A stretch of 26,948 bases of DNA from Verrucomicrobiota bacterium (GCA_023428335.1 JAEYYS010000383.1:1-26948), one strand, 5' to 3'. Positions 8,344 through 16,210 are shown, numbered from the stretch's first letter. Notes: generated by a model not told the origin, from the sequence alone. Numbers and translations are program-made.

Positions 8344-9197
8344 CGGGCCGGCAGGGTGAAGACCGTGATGACATCCTCGTAAAGGCCGGCCTGGTGGGTG
8401 TGACCGTCGGGCGAGGTCCATTCCTTGAACGAGGTCACAATGTCGAAGCCGCGCGCGCGCAGCAATTCCAGCAGGCGCTCATGGGTGAGGTTGCTGCGCC
8501 AGCCGCCGAGGGCGCCGCCGACGCTGCCATGGTGGAGCACCCCCACCGCACCGGGCTTGAAGACGCGACGGAATTCATCGGCATAAGCCGCCACCTCCGC
8601 CTCATTGATGTGGACGAAGACATCGAAACTCCAGAGCGCATCGACCGAGGCATCCGGCACGCCCTTGAGATCGCAACCGGAGCCAACCGCAAAGGCGACG
8701 CCGGGCCGGCCACCGAATTTTTCACGGCAGACCTCGACGCAGGATTCGGAGATGTCGACACCGAGGAAGGATTGGGCACGCTCGATCAGACGGCCGGTCC
8801 AGCGACCGCCGCCAGGCCCGATCTCGAGCACGGCGCCGCCGGTGGGGATGTGGCGGTCGAGCACGTCGTTGAGCACGGCCTGTTTCCATTCCTCGGACGG
8901 GCTCCATTCCTCGCCGCCAGCGCTCCAGTCCCAGGCCTCCCAGATCGCCTTGTTGAGGGCGCGGCTGTTCATGCCCGGCACGCCCTTTTCGCGGCGCAGG
9001 CGATCCATCAGGTCGAAGGCGCGGCGCGCCACCGAACTGCAGCCATAATAGACGGCAAAGGCGAAGCACCAAAGCGGACCATTTTCACGCAGGACCAGCC
9101 AAGCCAGCCGCAGTTTGCCCGCCAGGGTGATGTGGCGGCGGTTTTCAACGAGATCTTTCATGTCGGGAGGGAGCGCGGCGAAAGCCTCCTTTAACAT
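8340..9197 (-). CDS. SAM-dependent class I methyltransferase with N-terminal extension
   Basis: This is a 285-residue protein. Motif I is VLEIGPGGGRW (about 123-133), followed by a LGVDIS acidic motif and a DALWSFDVFVHI segment. Residues 1-100 form a helical extension with a Trp/Phe-rich patch (about 33-52) that could touch the membrane or the partner methyltransferase. ATG 9197 is the most upstream possible start because an in-frame TGA lies 15 bases before it. A ribosome-site-like AAGGAGG sits just inside that start, and ATG 9161 is 23 bases further down, so the true start is uncertain. It is the first gene of the three-gene minus-strand polysaccharide operon. Confidence 0.88.
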   Translation of the reverse strand: MLKEAFAALPPDMKDLVENRRHITLAGKLRLAWLVLRENGPLWCFAFAVYYGCSSVARRAFDLMDRLRREKGVPGMNSRALNKAIWEAWDWSAGGEEWSPSEEWKQAVLNDVLDRHIPTGGAVLEIGPGGGRWTGRLIERAQSFLGVDISESCVEVCREKFGGRPGVAFAVGSGCDLKGVPDASVDALWSFDVFVHINEAEVAAYADEFRRVFKPGAVGVLHHGSVGGALGGWRSNLTHERLLELLRARGFDIVTSFKEWTSPDGHTHQAGLYEDVITVFTLPAR

Positions 9198-9224
9198 GCC
9201 GGCCAGCAGCGGTCAACGCACCAA

Positions 9225-9240
9225 GCCCAAATGCTTGGGC
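9225..9240. repeat. Inverted repeat in divergent polysaccharide promoter region
   Basis: GCCCAA (9225-9230), spacer ATGC and TTGGGC (9235-9240) form a perfect dyad. A second overlapping dyad, CCAAGC (9221-9226) and GCTTGG (9233-9238), shares it. It lies about 130-145 bases upstream of the start site implied by the sigma-54-like promoter of the plus-strand gene, a distance at which enhancer-binding activators usually sit. It is also within 45 bases of the divergent methyltransferase start, so it could be an operator for that operon. Binding is inference. Confidence 0.4.
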
Positions 9241-9341
9241 GAACCCGCCATGACCCGCCACCAAAGGGTTGTGATAATTATGGAAATCAGCCCTAATGAA
9301 CTTTGGTCAGATCCGTGAAAGCCCGAGGTATCTTTCTTGCA

Positions 9342-9357
9342 TGGTCCGGCAATTGCT
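9342..9357 (+). promoter_or_regulatory. Putative sigma-54 (RpoN) promoter for the polyprenyl sugar transferase gene
   Basis: TGGTCCGGCAATTGCT fits the TGGCACG-N4-TTGCW consensus at the key bases: GG at 9343-9344 and GC at 9355-9356 are exactly 10 bases apart and TTGCT is exact. Transcription would begin near 9368, 17 bases before the preferred ATG at 9385. A match this good is expected about once by chance in a window of this size, so position is the main support. Confidence 0.45.
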
Positions 9358-9384
9358 GTTAAATTCTCATTCCGCTCCCGCCGC

Positions 9385-10851
9385 ATGAGTACCTCTCTCC
9401 CGAGCACGCAGCGCTGGCTTGCCATCCGGACACAATTCGCGATCGACTCGCTGATCGTGTTCAGTTCGGTCTGGTTGGCCGCCATGATTCGCTTCCAGGA
9501 CTGGTGGCCCGACGGCATCATGCGCTACTGGCCAGCCATCGGGACCGCCTCGCTGGCCCTGCCGGCAATGGTCTACATCCTGGGTCTGTACTCGCTGCAG
9601 GGCACGCCCCTGCGCAAGCGCGAGCGCGTGTCACTGCTCTGCGTTGCCTTCTTCGCCTGCGTCGTCGTGCTGCTGGCGGTCGGTTCGCTCAACTTCTCAT
9701 CGCGTCTCGGCCGCGGTGTGCTTGCCCTGCAGGTGCCGATCGGCCTCGGCCTGCTGCTCAGCCACCACAGCATGCTGGTGCGGCGCGGCTTGGAAGTGCG
9801 CCGACGCATGGCCCTGGTCATCAGCGACCCGCGCGACGAACTCGCCCTCACCATCCTGCGCGGCGTCAAGCCGCCGCAAACCGAGGTGGCCGGCTACTTC
9901 AGCCCGCAGCCCCTGGCCGGCGATCTCGCCGGCCTGCACCTCGGCACCTGCACCGAGATTGTTGAACGCATGGAGCGGCTGCAGATCGATGCCCTGATCT
10001 GCGCGGAAGCCCACCTGCGCCATCCCGCCATGTCCGCGACCCTGCGCCGGGTCTGCTTTTCCGGCCACCAGGTGTCCAGCCTGACCGATGTCATTGAGGA
10101 AGCCTACGGCGCGGTGCCGCTCAGCCTCGTCAACGTCGAGTGGCTGGTGCACGCCAGTGCACTGCCGCGGCGCGGCTACATGCGCAAGCTGAAGCGCCTC
10201 GCCGATGTCGCCTTCTCCATCGCCTTCGGCCTCGTGCTCTCCCCCGCCCTGCTTGTCGGCATGGCCCTCGTCCGGTTCACGTCCGACGGCCCCATCTTCT
10301 ATTCGCAGGTCCGCAGCGGCCGCCACGGCCGCACGATCCGTGTCCACAAACTGCGCACCATGCGCGTCGATGCCGAGGCCAACGGCGCCCAGTGGGCGGC
10401 CGGCCGCCAGGACCCGCGCCTGACCCCGGTCGGCGGCCTGCTGCGCACCTTCCGGATCGACGAGATTCCGCAGCTGTGGAATGTGCTGATGGGTGACATG
10501 AGTTTCATCGGCCCGCGCCCGGAGCGGCCGGAATTCGTCGCCCAGCTCGCGCGCGAAATCCCGTTCTTCGAGGAACGCCTGCTGGTGCAGCCCGGTTTGA
10601 CGGGTTGGGCCCAGGTCTGCTACCCCTACGGCTCCTCGGTCGAGGACGCGCGCCGCAAACTCGAGTACGACCTTTACTACATGAAGCACATGTCGATGAT
10701 GCTCGACTTCTTCATCCTGCTCGACACGGTGCGCACGGTTCTGCGCGGCGGCGCCTGCCGTCATGGCGCCGAGGCCCTGCGCCAGATCGAGCAGCTCACC
10801 CAGGTCCAACCGCCGGCACCGATCGACCTCGGTCTTCCCCAGCCGGCCTGA
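9385..10851 (+). CDS. Polyprenyl-phosphate sugar (glycosyl-1-phosphate) transferase, exopolysaccharide initiation
   Basis: This 488-residue membrane protein should start repeat-unit synthesis by moving sugar-1-phosphate from a nucleotide sugar to undecaprenyl phosphate. Four to five N-terminal membrane helices (about 15-130) precede a soluble middle domain (about 140-265). A further helix (about 280-302) leads into the PF02397 catalytic domain with KLRTMRVDAE, DEIPQLWNVLMGDMSFIGPRPERPEF and QPGLTGWAQV. The architecture matches the WbaP/WcaJ/EpsB-type family, and the subgroup linked to exosortase systems is a possibility. A TTG at 9337 would extend it, but that start lies upstream of the putative sigma-54 promoter, so ATG 9385 is preferred. 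No clear ribosome site is visible. The last 56 bases overlap the convergent gene. Confidence 0.92.
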   Translation: MSTSLPSTQRWLAIRTQFAIDSLIVFSSVWLAAMIRFQDWWPDGIMRYWPAIGTASLALPAMVYILGLYSLQGTPLRKRERVSLLCVAFFACVVVLLAVGSLNFSSRLGRGVLALQVPIGLGLLLSHHSMLVRRGLEVRRRMALVISDPRDELALTILRGVKPPQTEVAGYFSPQPLAGDLAGLHLGTCTEIVERMERLQIDALICAEAHLRHPAMSATLRRVCFSGHQVSSLTDVIEEAYGAVPLSLVNVEWLVHASALPRRGYMRKLKRLADVAFSIAFGLVLSPALLVGMALVRFTSDGPIFYSQVRSGRHGRTIRVHKLRTMRVDAEANGAQWAAGRQDPRLTPVGGLLRTFRIDEIPQLWNVLMGDMSFIGPRPERPEFVAQLAREIPFFEERLLVQPGLTGWAQVCYPYGSSVEDARRKLEYDLYYMKHMSMMLDFFILLDTVRTVLRGGACRHGAEALRQIEQLTQVQPPAPIDLGLPQPA

Positions 10852-11950
10852 CCGCCGCGGGCGGTGGTGGCAACCGCCCGTCGAACCAGTCGGCAGGTTC
10901 GCCCGTCACACCCGCTTCGGCGGCGTGCACCAGGTTCACCATCTCGCGCGCCGTCACGTAGTGATAACGCAGCCCCGGTTCCGCCGCGGCGGCCGCGGCG
11001 AGATCGCGATGAAAGGCCCGCGCCGGATCACCGAGCAGGGCGCGGTAGTTGCGCGGGATGCCCCCATGGGTGTGCAGCTTGACGAAGATCCACGGCGGGC
11101 CGCCGCGCACGACCGGACAGAGTTCCAACCAGAGGCGAAAGCGCGCCAGCGTCGGTGGATTGGCGCCGGTCAGATCGGCGTTCTCCAGTCGCGGCAGCAG
11201 GCCCCACTTGCGCCGGCGCCAGTTCAGGCCGAGCGGCCCCTGCACCAGCAACAGGTGGTCATCCCTCTCCGCCAGCGCCGCAGTGACGCCGGCCTCGACG
11301 GCCCGCCCCCGCTCATGCGAGCGCGGCCGACCATCCTCGCGGGCGTAGTAGACCGCGTTGATCGTGCGCGTCTGCGCCGGGTCGGGCGCCGACGGCAGGG
11401 TAAAGTCGGCATAACAACCGGTGCGCCGCAACACGGCGAGTTCATCGGCAACGCCACAGTGCCGGCCCTGCGGGTGGGAATGATCGAGCGCCCAGTTGCC
11501 GTGGATGAAGCCGTAGCGCGGCCGGCCATCCGCATCGCGCGACAGTAGGCCATGACCGGCCAACTGAGCGAGGCCGAGCTCAAGCTGCCGCGTCAGACTG
11601 GCCGCGGTGTCATCGCCATGATGCAGATGGACCTCGACCTCGCTGCCAGTCTGCGTGCACAGGTTCGCGAGCCGTTCGATGACCTCCGCGTCGTACTGTT
11701 CCACCGGATAAAAGAAGGTGTGGCGCGGACCGCGGCCGGAACTGTCGCGGAAGGACTCGACCAACCGCGGCCACTGCGCCTGCCAGTCGGCCAGCGCACG
11801 CAGGGCGCCCTCGCGGTCCGTGTGATGGAAGGGCTCAAAGTGGTCGCAGACCGTGACAAAAACATGCACCGGCTGCTCCGCGCTGCCGCGCGGGCGGCGC
11901 CGGTCGCGCAGCAGGTAGGAGGGCAGCCAGCGGTCGAGGGCGCGGATCAT
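10796..11950 (-). CDS. Polysaccharide-deacetylase-like protein of polysaccharide cluster
   Basis: This 384-residue protein looks like a divergent member of the NodB/CE4-type beta/alpha-barrel group. An early strand ends in VCDHFEP (Asp36-His37), a His-rich EVHLHHGDD segment lies at 106-114, and YGFIHGNWALD lies near 146-156. Further conserved-looking blocks are GCYADFTLPSAP and FVKLHTHGG. Known relatives remove N-acetyl groups from glycans using a metal held by Asp and His; that activity is inferred here. No signal peptide is present, so it probably acts in the cytoplasm. The start is fixed by a 4-base ATGA overlap with the GT2 gene. The last 30 residues are a Pro/Gly/Arg-rich tail that overlaps the convergent sugar transferase gene and may be a run-on after loss of an earlier stop. 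Confidence 0.78.
   Translation of the reverse strand: MIRALDRWLPSYLLRDRRRPRGSAEQPVHVFVTVCDHFEPFHHTDREGALRALADWQAQWPRLVESFRDSSGRGPRHTFFYPVEQYDAEVIERLANLCTQTGSEVEVHLHHGDDTAASLTRQLELGLAQLAGHGLLSRDADGRPRYGFIHGNWALDHSHPQGRHCGVADELAVLRRTGCYADFTLPSAPDPAQTRTINAVYYAREDGRPRSHERGRAVEAGVTAALAERDDHLLLVQGPLGLNWRRRKWGLLPRLENADLTGANPPTLARFRLWLELCPVVRGGPPWIFVKLHTHGGIPRNYRALLGDPARAFHRDLAAAAAAEPGLRYHYVTAREMVNLVHAAEAGVTGEPADWFDGRLPPPPAAVRPAGEDRGRSVPAVGPG
10858..10880. repeat. GC-rich hairpin just after the sugar transferase stop
   Basis: CGGGCGGT (10858-10865) and ACCGCCCG (10873-10880) form a perfect 8-base-pair stem with a 7-base loop. It begins 6 bases after the plus-strand stop and lies inside the 3' tail of the convergent gene. 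No T-run follows on either strand, so it is not a standard intrinsic terminator. It could block read-through or shield the transcript end. Confidence 0.4.
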
Positions 11951-13092
11951 GGGGAGGGTGTGACGGGCCAGAGCGCGCGCAGGTCGCGGCGGTGGGCGAG
12001 GTAGGCAAAGAGGGCGCGCAGGCAGCTCCACTGCAGGAGCAGGAAGCCGGCGGGCACGGTGAACAGCTTCCAGCGGGCGCGCGGCAGCGCCAGGCCAAGC
12101 AGGGCGCAGGCATAGGCGAAGGCCTGACCGGCGGCGAGACCAAGCGTCCAGCCGGAACGCGGGGCCAGCGGGGTCAGGATGGCGATGGCGATGAGCAGCC
12201 AGGGCACGGCGAGGCGGAGGTACTTGTGCGAGAGCAGTTGCCACCAGAGCCGGTGGCGCCAGGGCAGCAGCCATTCGGGATGGCGCGCCAGCATCTGGTA
12301 GTTGCCGACCAGGGTGCGCAGCTTGCGTACGCGCTCGTTGGCGGGGTCGAGCGTCTGCGGATCAAAGGCGAGCGCCCGCGGCTCGAACAGCACGCGACCG
12401 CCGCGCGCGGCCAGGCGCATGGGGATGACCACATCGTCAAGCAGGGTGCCAGTCTCGAGGGGTTCAAAGGCGTCGCGGCGGATGGCACAGACCGCGCCGG
12501 TGCAGCCAACCACCGAGTCGTAGCGGCTCTCCCACTCGCGCAGCTTGCGCTCGATCCGCCAGTACAGATCGACCCCCTGACCGCCACCGGCAGTGGAAGC
12601 GGCGATTTCGAGCCGGCCACTCACCGCCGCGACCTCGGGATCGGCGAAGGGGGCCGCCAACCGCTGCAGTGTTTCGGCATCAAAACGTTGGCGCACATCG
12701 CAGAGCACGACTTGCGGATGCCGGCACAGCGGCACGGCGGCGTTCAGGGCCAGCGCCTTGCCAAGAGGCAGCTCGCCCACGATGATCCGCACGCGCGGGT
12801 CGCCAAGCGCGGCGGCCTGCGCTGCGGTGTCATCGCTGCAACCGTCGCAGTAGACCAGGATCTCGAGTTCCCCCTGCCACTCGCAGTCGAGCAGGTTGCG
12901 CAGGCGCGCGACAATGGTGGCGCCGGCGTTGCGGGCGCAAACCACCACACTGAGGGCGCGGATGTCGGGTCCACGAGGCTGGAGCGGTCGCGGGCGCAGG
13001 CGGGCGAGCACGGCCATGAGCAGCGGATAACCGGCCTGCGTGTAAAAAAGCAGGCCCAGCAGGGCGGCCAGGGTCCAGGAGACGGCGTCCAT
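11947..13092 (-). CDS. Membrane GT2 family glycosyltransferase
   Basis: This 381-residue protein has an N-terminal membrane helix (about 5-27) and a GT-A domain. The domain has SVVVCARNA, the nucleotide-binding YCDGCSDDT, the metal-binding region VLCDVRQRFD and the LLDDVVIPMRL catalytic-base region. The QXXRW-like site is altered to ERVRKLRTLVGN. Three or four membrane helices close the protein (about 285-365). The layout matches processive or lipid-linked GT2 enzymes such as those making hyaluronan-, cellulose- or poly-GlcNAc-like glycans. Its 4-base overlap with a deacetylase-like gene is reminiscent of poly-GlcNAc systems, but homology to PgaC is not claimed. It is the first gene of a two-gene operon. 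Confidence 0.9.
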   Translation of the reverse strand: MDAVSWTLAALLGLLFYTQAGYPLLMAVLARLRPRPLQPRGPDIRALSVVVCARNAGATIVARLRNLLDCEWQGELEILVYCDGCSDDTAAQAAALGDPRVRIIVGELPLGKALALNAAVPLCRHPQVVLCDVRQRFDAETLQRLAAPFADPEVAAVSGRLEIAASTAGGGQGVDLYWRIERKLREWESRYDSVVGCTGAVCAIRRDAFEPLETGTLLDDVVIPMRLAARGGRVLFEPRALAFDPQTLDPANERVRKLRTLVGNYQMLARHPEWLLPWRHRLWWQLLSHKYLRLAVPWLLIAIAILTPLAPRSGWTLGLAAGQAFAYACALLGLALPRARWKLFTVPAGFLLLQWSCLRALFAYLAHRRDLRALWPVTPSP

Positions 13093-13111
13093 TCAGGGCT
13101 GGTCACTGTCC

Positions 13112-13130
13112 GCGGGCGGCCGCCGCCCGC
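13112..13130. repeat. GC-rich perfect palindrome in the GT2 leader
   Basis: GCGGGCGGC (13112-13120) and GCCGCCCGC (13122-13130) are perfect inverted arms around a single central C. The site is 20 bases upstream of the GT2 start on the minus strand, so it is either an operator or a leader hairpin near the ribosome site. Confidence 0.4.
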
Positions 13131-13171
13131 CAGTTGAATTTGCGCCGGCGATGCAGACCCGTGAAAAGCCG

Positions 13172-13201
13172 TTGCCAGCGGCGCGGCACGCCTGCAATAC
13201 T
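13172..13201 (+). promoter_or_regulatory. Putative sigma-70 promoter with extended -10 for the kinase-like gene
   Basis: TTGCCA (13172-13177) and AATACT (13196-13201) are separated by 18 bases, and a TG one base before the -10 gives an extended -10. Transcription would start near 13208, 9 bases before ATG 13217. This favours that start over the in-frame ATG at 13151, which lies upstream of the promoter. Confidence 0.35.
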
Positions 13202-13216
13202 CGATCTTTCGTTCTC

Positions 13217-13936
13217 ATGCAGTTTGTTCATCCCATCCGGCTGGCCAGTGCCGCCGAATCCACCGACAGCTTCCATCAGGACATGCTGCGCGGGTTCACC
13301 CACAAGCTCAACAACCTGCTTGGCGTCATTCAGGGTTTCAGCAGCCTGGCGCTCATGGATGAGGGGGTCAGCAAGGCAACCACCGAGGGGCTCGAGCACA
13401 TCCAGGAAGCCGCTGCCGAAGTCCTCAAACTCGGCGAACGCGTGCGCAGCGCGGGTGGCTGTGCGAAGCCGCAACTGCAGGCCCTCGACCTCGGCAATTA
13501 CTTCCGCCTCATGCAGGCAGCCCTGGCCGCGCCCTTTGCGAAGGCCAAGGTCCCCTTCGAAATCGAGCTCGAAACCGACCTGCCCTCCGTCCTGGTCGAT
13601 CCAACCCGCTTCCGCGAGGTGCTGCTGGAGGTGCTGACCAACGCGGCGGATGCCGCCCGTGCCCACGGCGGGGGAGTTGTCCTGAAGGTGACCGAGGTTT
13701 CTGCCGAAACAGAGTCGACGCAGCGTCGCGTCGAACTGCTGGTCTGCAATGCCGGCATCGCCCTGCCCGGCGGTCCGCTGGAACGAATCTTCGACCCCTT
13801 CCAAAGCGGCAAGGCCGGCCATGTCGGTCTCGGCCTGACCATCGCCGCCATGCTCTGCCTGCAGATGAACCTGGAAATCGGCCTCGCTTCGGAAGCAGGA
13901 GCAACCCAAGTGCGCCTGCGCTGTCCGGCCGCCTGA
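13217..13936 (+). CDS. Orphan soluble histidine-kinase-like protein with degenerate ATP site
   Basis: This is a 239-residue protein without membrane segments or a sensory domain. An H-box is present (FTHKLNNLLGVIQG, His29), then a long helix pair, then a GHKL ATPase domain. The N-box (EVLTNAADA, Asn142) is intact, as are the F-like IFDPFQSGK and the G2 box GHVGLGL. The G1 box, normally DxGxG, reads NxGxA (Asn178-Ala-Gly-Ile-Ala). The lost Asp normally contacts adenine, so ATP binding may be weak or absent. It could act as a phosphatase, a dimerising scaffold or an atypical kinase. No response regulator is adjacent, and it is convergent with DUF2851. Placement beside polysaccharide genes may be incidental. 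Confidence 0.82.
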   Translation: MQFVHPIRLASAAESTDSFHQDMLRGFTHKLNNLLGVIQGFSSLALMDEGVSKATTEGLEHIQEAAAEVLKLGERVRSAGGCAKPQLQALDLGNYFRLMQAALAAPFAKAKVPFEIELETDLPSVLVDPTRFREVLLEVLTNAADAARAHGGGVVLKVTEVSAETESTQRRVELLVCNAGIALPGGPLERIFDPFQSGKAGHVGLGLTIAAMLCLQMNLEIGLASEAGATQVRLRCPAA

Positions 13937-13946
13937 GTCGCAGGCA

Positions 13947-15359
13947 TCACGCCCATTGCGCCAGCCGCTCGGGAAACGGGCAGTCGCGACATCCCGAATC
14001 GTCCTCGAGGCAGAAGTCCTCGTAGATCTGCAGCAGGCCCTGCTGGTGAAACAAGCGGCGACCCACCCCTGCAGGGCGCGGTCCCGGACCAAACAGCCGC
14101 TGCGCGGCACGGCGCAGCTTGTGATTGTCGAGCTGGGCCGGCAATTCCAGGTACTCGGCCCAGAGACGCGTGCGCTCGGGCACGAGCAGGGGATAAGCGA
14201 CATTGGCCAGCAATTCCTGGACCCGGGAATCGCCAATCAAGGCCAGCGGCGCCGGGGCAGGCGCGGAGGTCAGCGTGTAGTGGCTGGACCAGTGCGGGTG
14301 ACTCAGGCCCAGCAGGCTTTCGCGCCAGGCGGCGCGGCTCCAGCGACCGGCCTCCAGCAGTGGCGCCGCCACCCGCTCCCAGTCGTCGAGCAAGGCGGCC
14401 AGCGCGCCCAGGCGACGCTGCGGATGGTTGCCGGGCCGTGACCCGGAAAGTCGCCAGCGCGGCAGCTGCGCCGGTTCCAGCCAGCGCGCGGCGGCATCGA
14501 TCTGCTTCCACCAGTGGTCCCACAGCTGACGCAGGTACTGGCGCGAATCGCCGGCGGTTTGTTCATGGCGCACCCGCCCCAGATGGCCGGCGACCCCAAA
14601 CAGCAGGGCCTCGCGCTCCGCCGCTGGCAGACGGCGCAGACGCCGCACCGGCAGACGCTGGGCGAGCAGGTAAAACGGCTGGGCGTTCTGATGGTAGCCG
14701 AGACCGCGCGCGAGTTCCTGATAAACGGCCTGCTCGCGGCCCTGCGCCCGCACGCTGCGATGCAGGCGCAGGCTCTTGCGCTCGAGCCGGAACTGCGCCG
14801 CCGCCTCCAGCAGGCCGAGCACGCGCGCCGGTTCCATCGCCGCCAGCGGTCGGTGGCAGCGCCCCAGGCGCGCCGGTGCCGGGCCGCGCCGCAATCCGGC
14901 CGGTTCAGCCAGCTTCGCGGCATCCAGTCGCACCTGCGGCACCGCGCGATGCTCGCAGGTGCGCGTGAAAAACCGCCCGCTCGGCGCCTGCAGGAAAAGA
15001 TGCAGGACCACACCGGCAAAGGCCGGGTTGGCGCCATGGCCGTGGCGCTCCCAGTCGCGCACGTCGAGATCGAGCTCGATGTCGCCGCGGCGCAATTCGC
15101 CGTCGATCTCGACCGCGCAACCCGTGAAGTCGGGACCGGCACCGGCATTCCACTCGCCAAAATCAACCACCCGCACGCGCCGGCCATCCTCGTCGAGCGA
15201 CTCATCGCCAAAAACCCCGCCAAACCACAGGCTCTGCACCTCAAGTTCTCCAGGCGGCGCCTCCAGCCCGGGCAACTCCTCCTCGACACCATCGAACACC
15301 GCCTCGCGAAAGCCGGCATAGCGACCCGCCAACGGCAGCGGAGGCAGGTCGGCATTCAT
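13947..15359 (-). CDS. DUF2851 family protein
   Basis: This 470-residue protein has the DUF2851 signature in its N-terminal third: GEWNAGAGPDFTGCAVEIDG, the GDIELDLDVRDWERHGH block and AFAGVVLHLFL. The C terminus carries a cysteine cluster (CLEDDSGCRDCPFP), also typical of the family and possibly metal-binding. The rest is Arg- and Leu-rich and helical. The family occurs in Bacteroidetes and Verrucomicrobiota and has no established function; nuclease-like core features have been suggested for related folds, but I cannot show that here. The gene follows the HAD gene on the same strand? No: it lies downstream in map order and starts 18 bases after the HAD stop, so the two are probably co-transcribed, HAD first. 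Confidence 0.87.
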   Translation of the reverse strand: MNADLPPLPLAGRYAGFREAVFDGVEEELPGLEAPPGELEVQSLWFGGVFGDESLDEDGRRVRVVDFGEWNAGAGPDFTGCAVEIDGELRRGDIELDLDVRDWERHGHGANPAFAGVVLHLFLQAPSGRFFTRTCEHRAVPQVRLDAAKLAEPAGLRRGPAPARLGRCHRPLAAMEPARVLGLLEAAAQFRLERKSLRLHRSVRAQGREQAVYQELARGLGYHQNAQPFYLLAQRLPVRRLRRLPAAEREALLFGVAGHLGRVRHEQTAGDSRQYLRQLWDHWWKQIDAAARWLEPAQLPRWRLSGSRPGNHPQRRLGALAALLDDWERVAAPLLEAGRWSRAAWRESLLGLSHPHWSSHYTLTSAPAPAPLALIGDSRVQELLANVAYPLLVPERTRLWAEYLELPAQLDNHKLRRAAQRLFGPGPRPAGVGRRLFHQQGLLQIYEDFCLEDDSGCRDCPFPERLAQWA

Positions 15360-15377
15360 GGCGACAGGCGACGGGGT

Positions 15378-16037
15378 TCAGATCGGCTCGGCCAGTTCAC
15401 GCAGCGTCACCTCGGCCAGCGAGGCGACCCTCCGGAAGGCACCCTCAAATTCCAGATGCCGTGTCATCGGTCCCGGAGCGACCACGCAACGGATGCTGGC
15501 GGCTTGGGCGGCGCGCAGGCCATTGAGCGAATCCTCGAAGATGACCGCCTCATGCGGAGCCACGCCGAGGTTGTCAGCGGCGTGCAGGAAGAGCGAGGGA
15601 TCGGGCTTGACCCGGCCAGTGTCATCCACAGTCGTGATATGGTCGAAGTGGGAGTGCAAGCCGAGCTGGTCCATCCAGGAATCGATCCAGACGCGCTGGC
15701 TGCTGGAGGCGATGGCGGTGGCCAGGCCCAGTTCACGCGCCTCGGTCAGTCGGTCGATGACCCCGGGCAGCGGTCGCAGGCTGCGGCGCAGCTCGTCCTC
15801 ATGAGCCCGGCGTTCCGCCTCGACCGCGTCCCAGTCAAAGCTCAGGCCGGTGCGCTGCTCCAAGTCGCGGCGCGGGTCGTAGCTCGTGCTGAAGTCGGTG
15901 CCGATCACCTCGGCGTAGCGTTCAACCGGCAGGTCGTGGCCATGGCGACGGAAGATCACCTTCCAAGTCAGGTAACCATTGCTTTCCGTGTCGACGATGA
16001 GGCCATCGAAATCAAAAATGACTGCGCGCAGGGGCAT
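15378..16037 (-). CDS. HAD-IA phosphatase, beta-phosphoglucomutase-like
   Basis: This 219-residue protein opens with the HAD motif I DFDGLIVDTE, where the first Asp is the nucleophile and the second the acid/base. Motif II lies in IASSSQ, the motif III Lys in RVKPDPSLFL, and motif IV in VIFEDSLNGLRAA. A helical cap (about 20-85) places it in the beta-phosphoglucomutase/phosphoglycolate-phosphatase group acting on small phosphorylated metabolites. The substrate is not predictable. ATG 16037 puts the first strand at the usual distance from the start; ATG 16052 is also possible. Both starts lie inside GCATGC palindromes 15 bases apart. The promoter must lie at the edge of the AT-rich island. Confidence 0.9.
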   Translation of the reverse strand: MPLRAVIFDFDGLIVDTESNGYLTWKVIFRRHGHDLPVERYAEVIGTDFSTSYDPRRDLEQRTGLSFDWDAVEAERRAHEDELRRSLRPLPGVIDRLTEARELGLATAIASSSQRVWIDSWMDQLGLHSHFDHITTVDDTGRVKPDPSLFLHAADNLGVAPHEAVIFEDSLNGLRAAQAASIRCVVAPGPMTRHLEFEGAFRRVASLAEVTLRELAEPI

Positions 16038-16122
16038 GCCACACCGATGCATGCAGGCGGCCAGGAATCAAAAAGAAAAGCAAGCCTAGAAAGCACCTCT
16101 GAAAAATTGAATGAATCATAAA

Positions 16123-16138
16123 ACTCCCTAATGGGAGT
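16123..16138 (-). terminator. Probable intrinsic terminator after the 218-residue gene
   Basis: ACTCCC and GGGAGT form a 6-base-pair stem around a 4-base loop. On the minus strand a short TTTATGATT tract follows. It lies 73 bases downstream of the stop at 16211. The T-tract is weak, so confidence is moderate. Confidence 0.55.
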
Positions 16139-16210
16139 CTTCACACTAAATTTCGCAGCGGAGCAATATAGCAGCCATGAAGACTCGCTTCATTTTCACT
16201 CAGCACAAGA

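Noticed and set aside
9185..9191. AAGGAGG as ribosome site for ATG 9161 of the methyltransferase
   Set aside because: Spacing of 23 bases to that ATG is too long; the motif lies inside the reading frame that begins at 9197. Kept only as a note on start uncertainty.
13103..14236. Minus-strand frame opposite the kinase-like gene
   Set aside because: The plus strand shows H-, N- and G2-boxes in order; the antisense frame has no motif.
14514..16121. Long plus-strand open frame across DUF2851 and HAD genes
   Set aside because: No recognisable domain; lies opposite two genes with diagnostic motifs.
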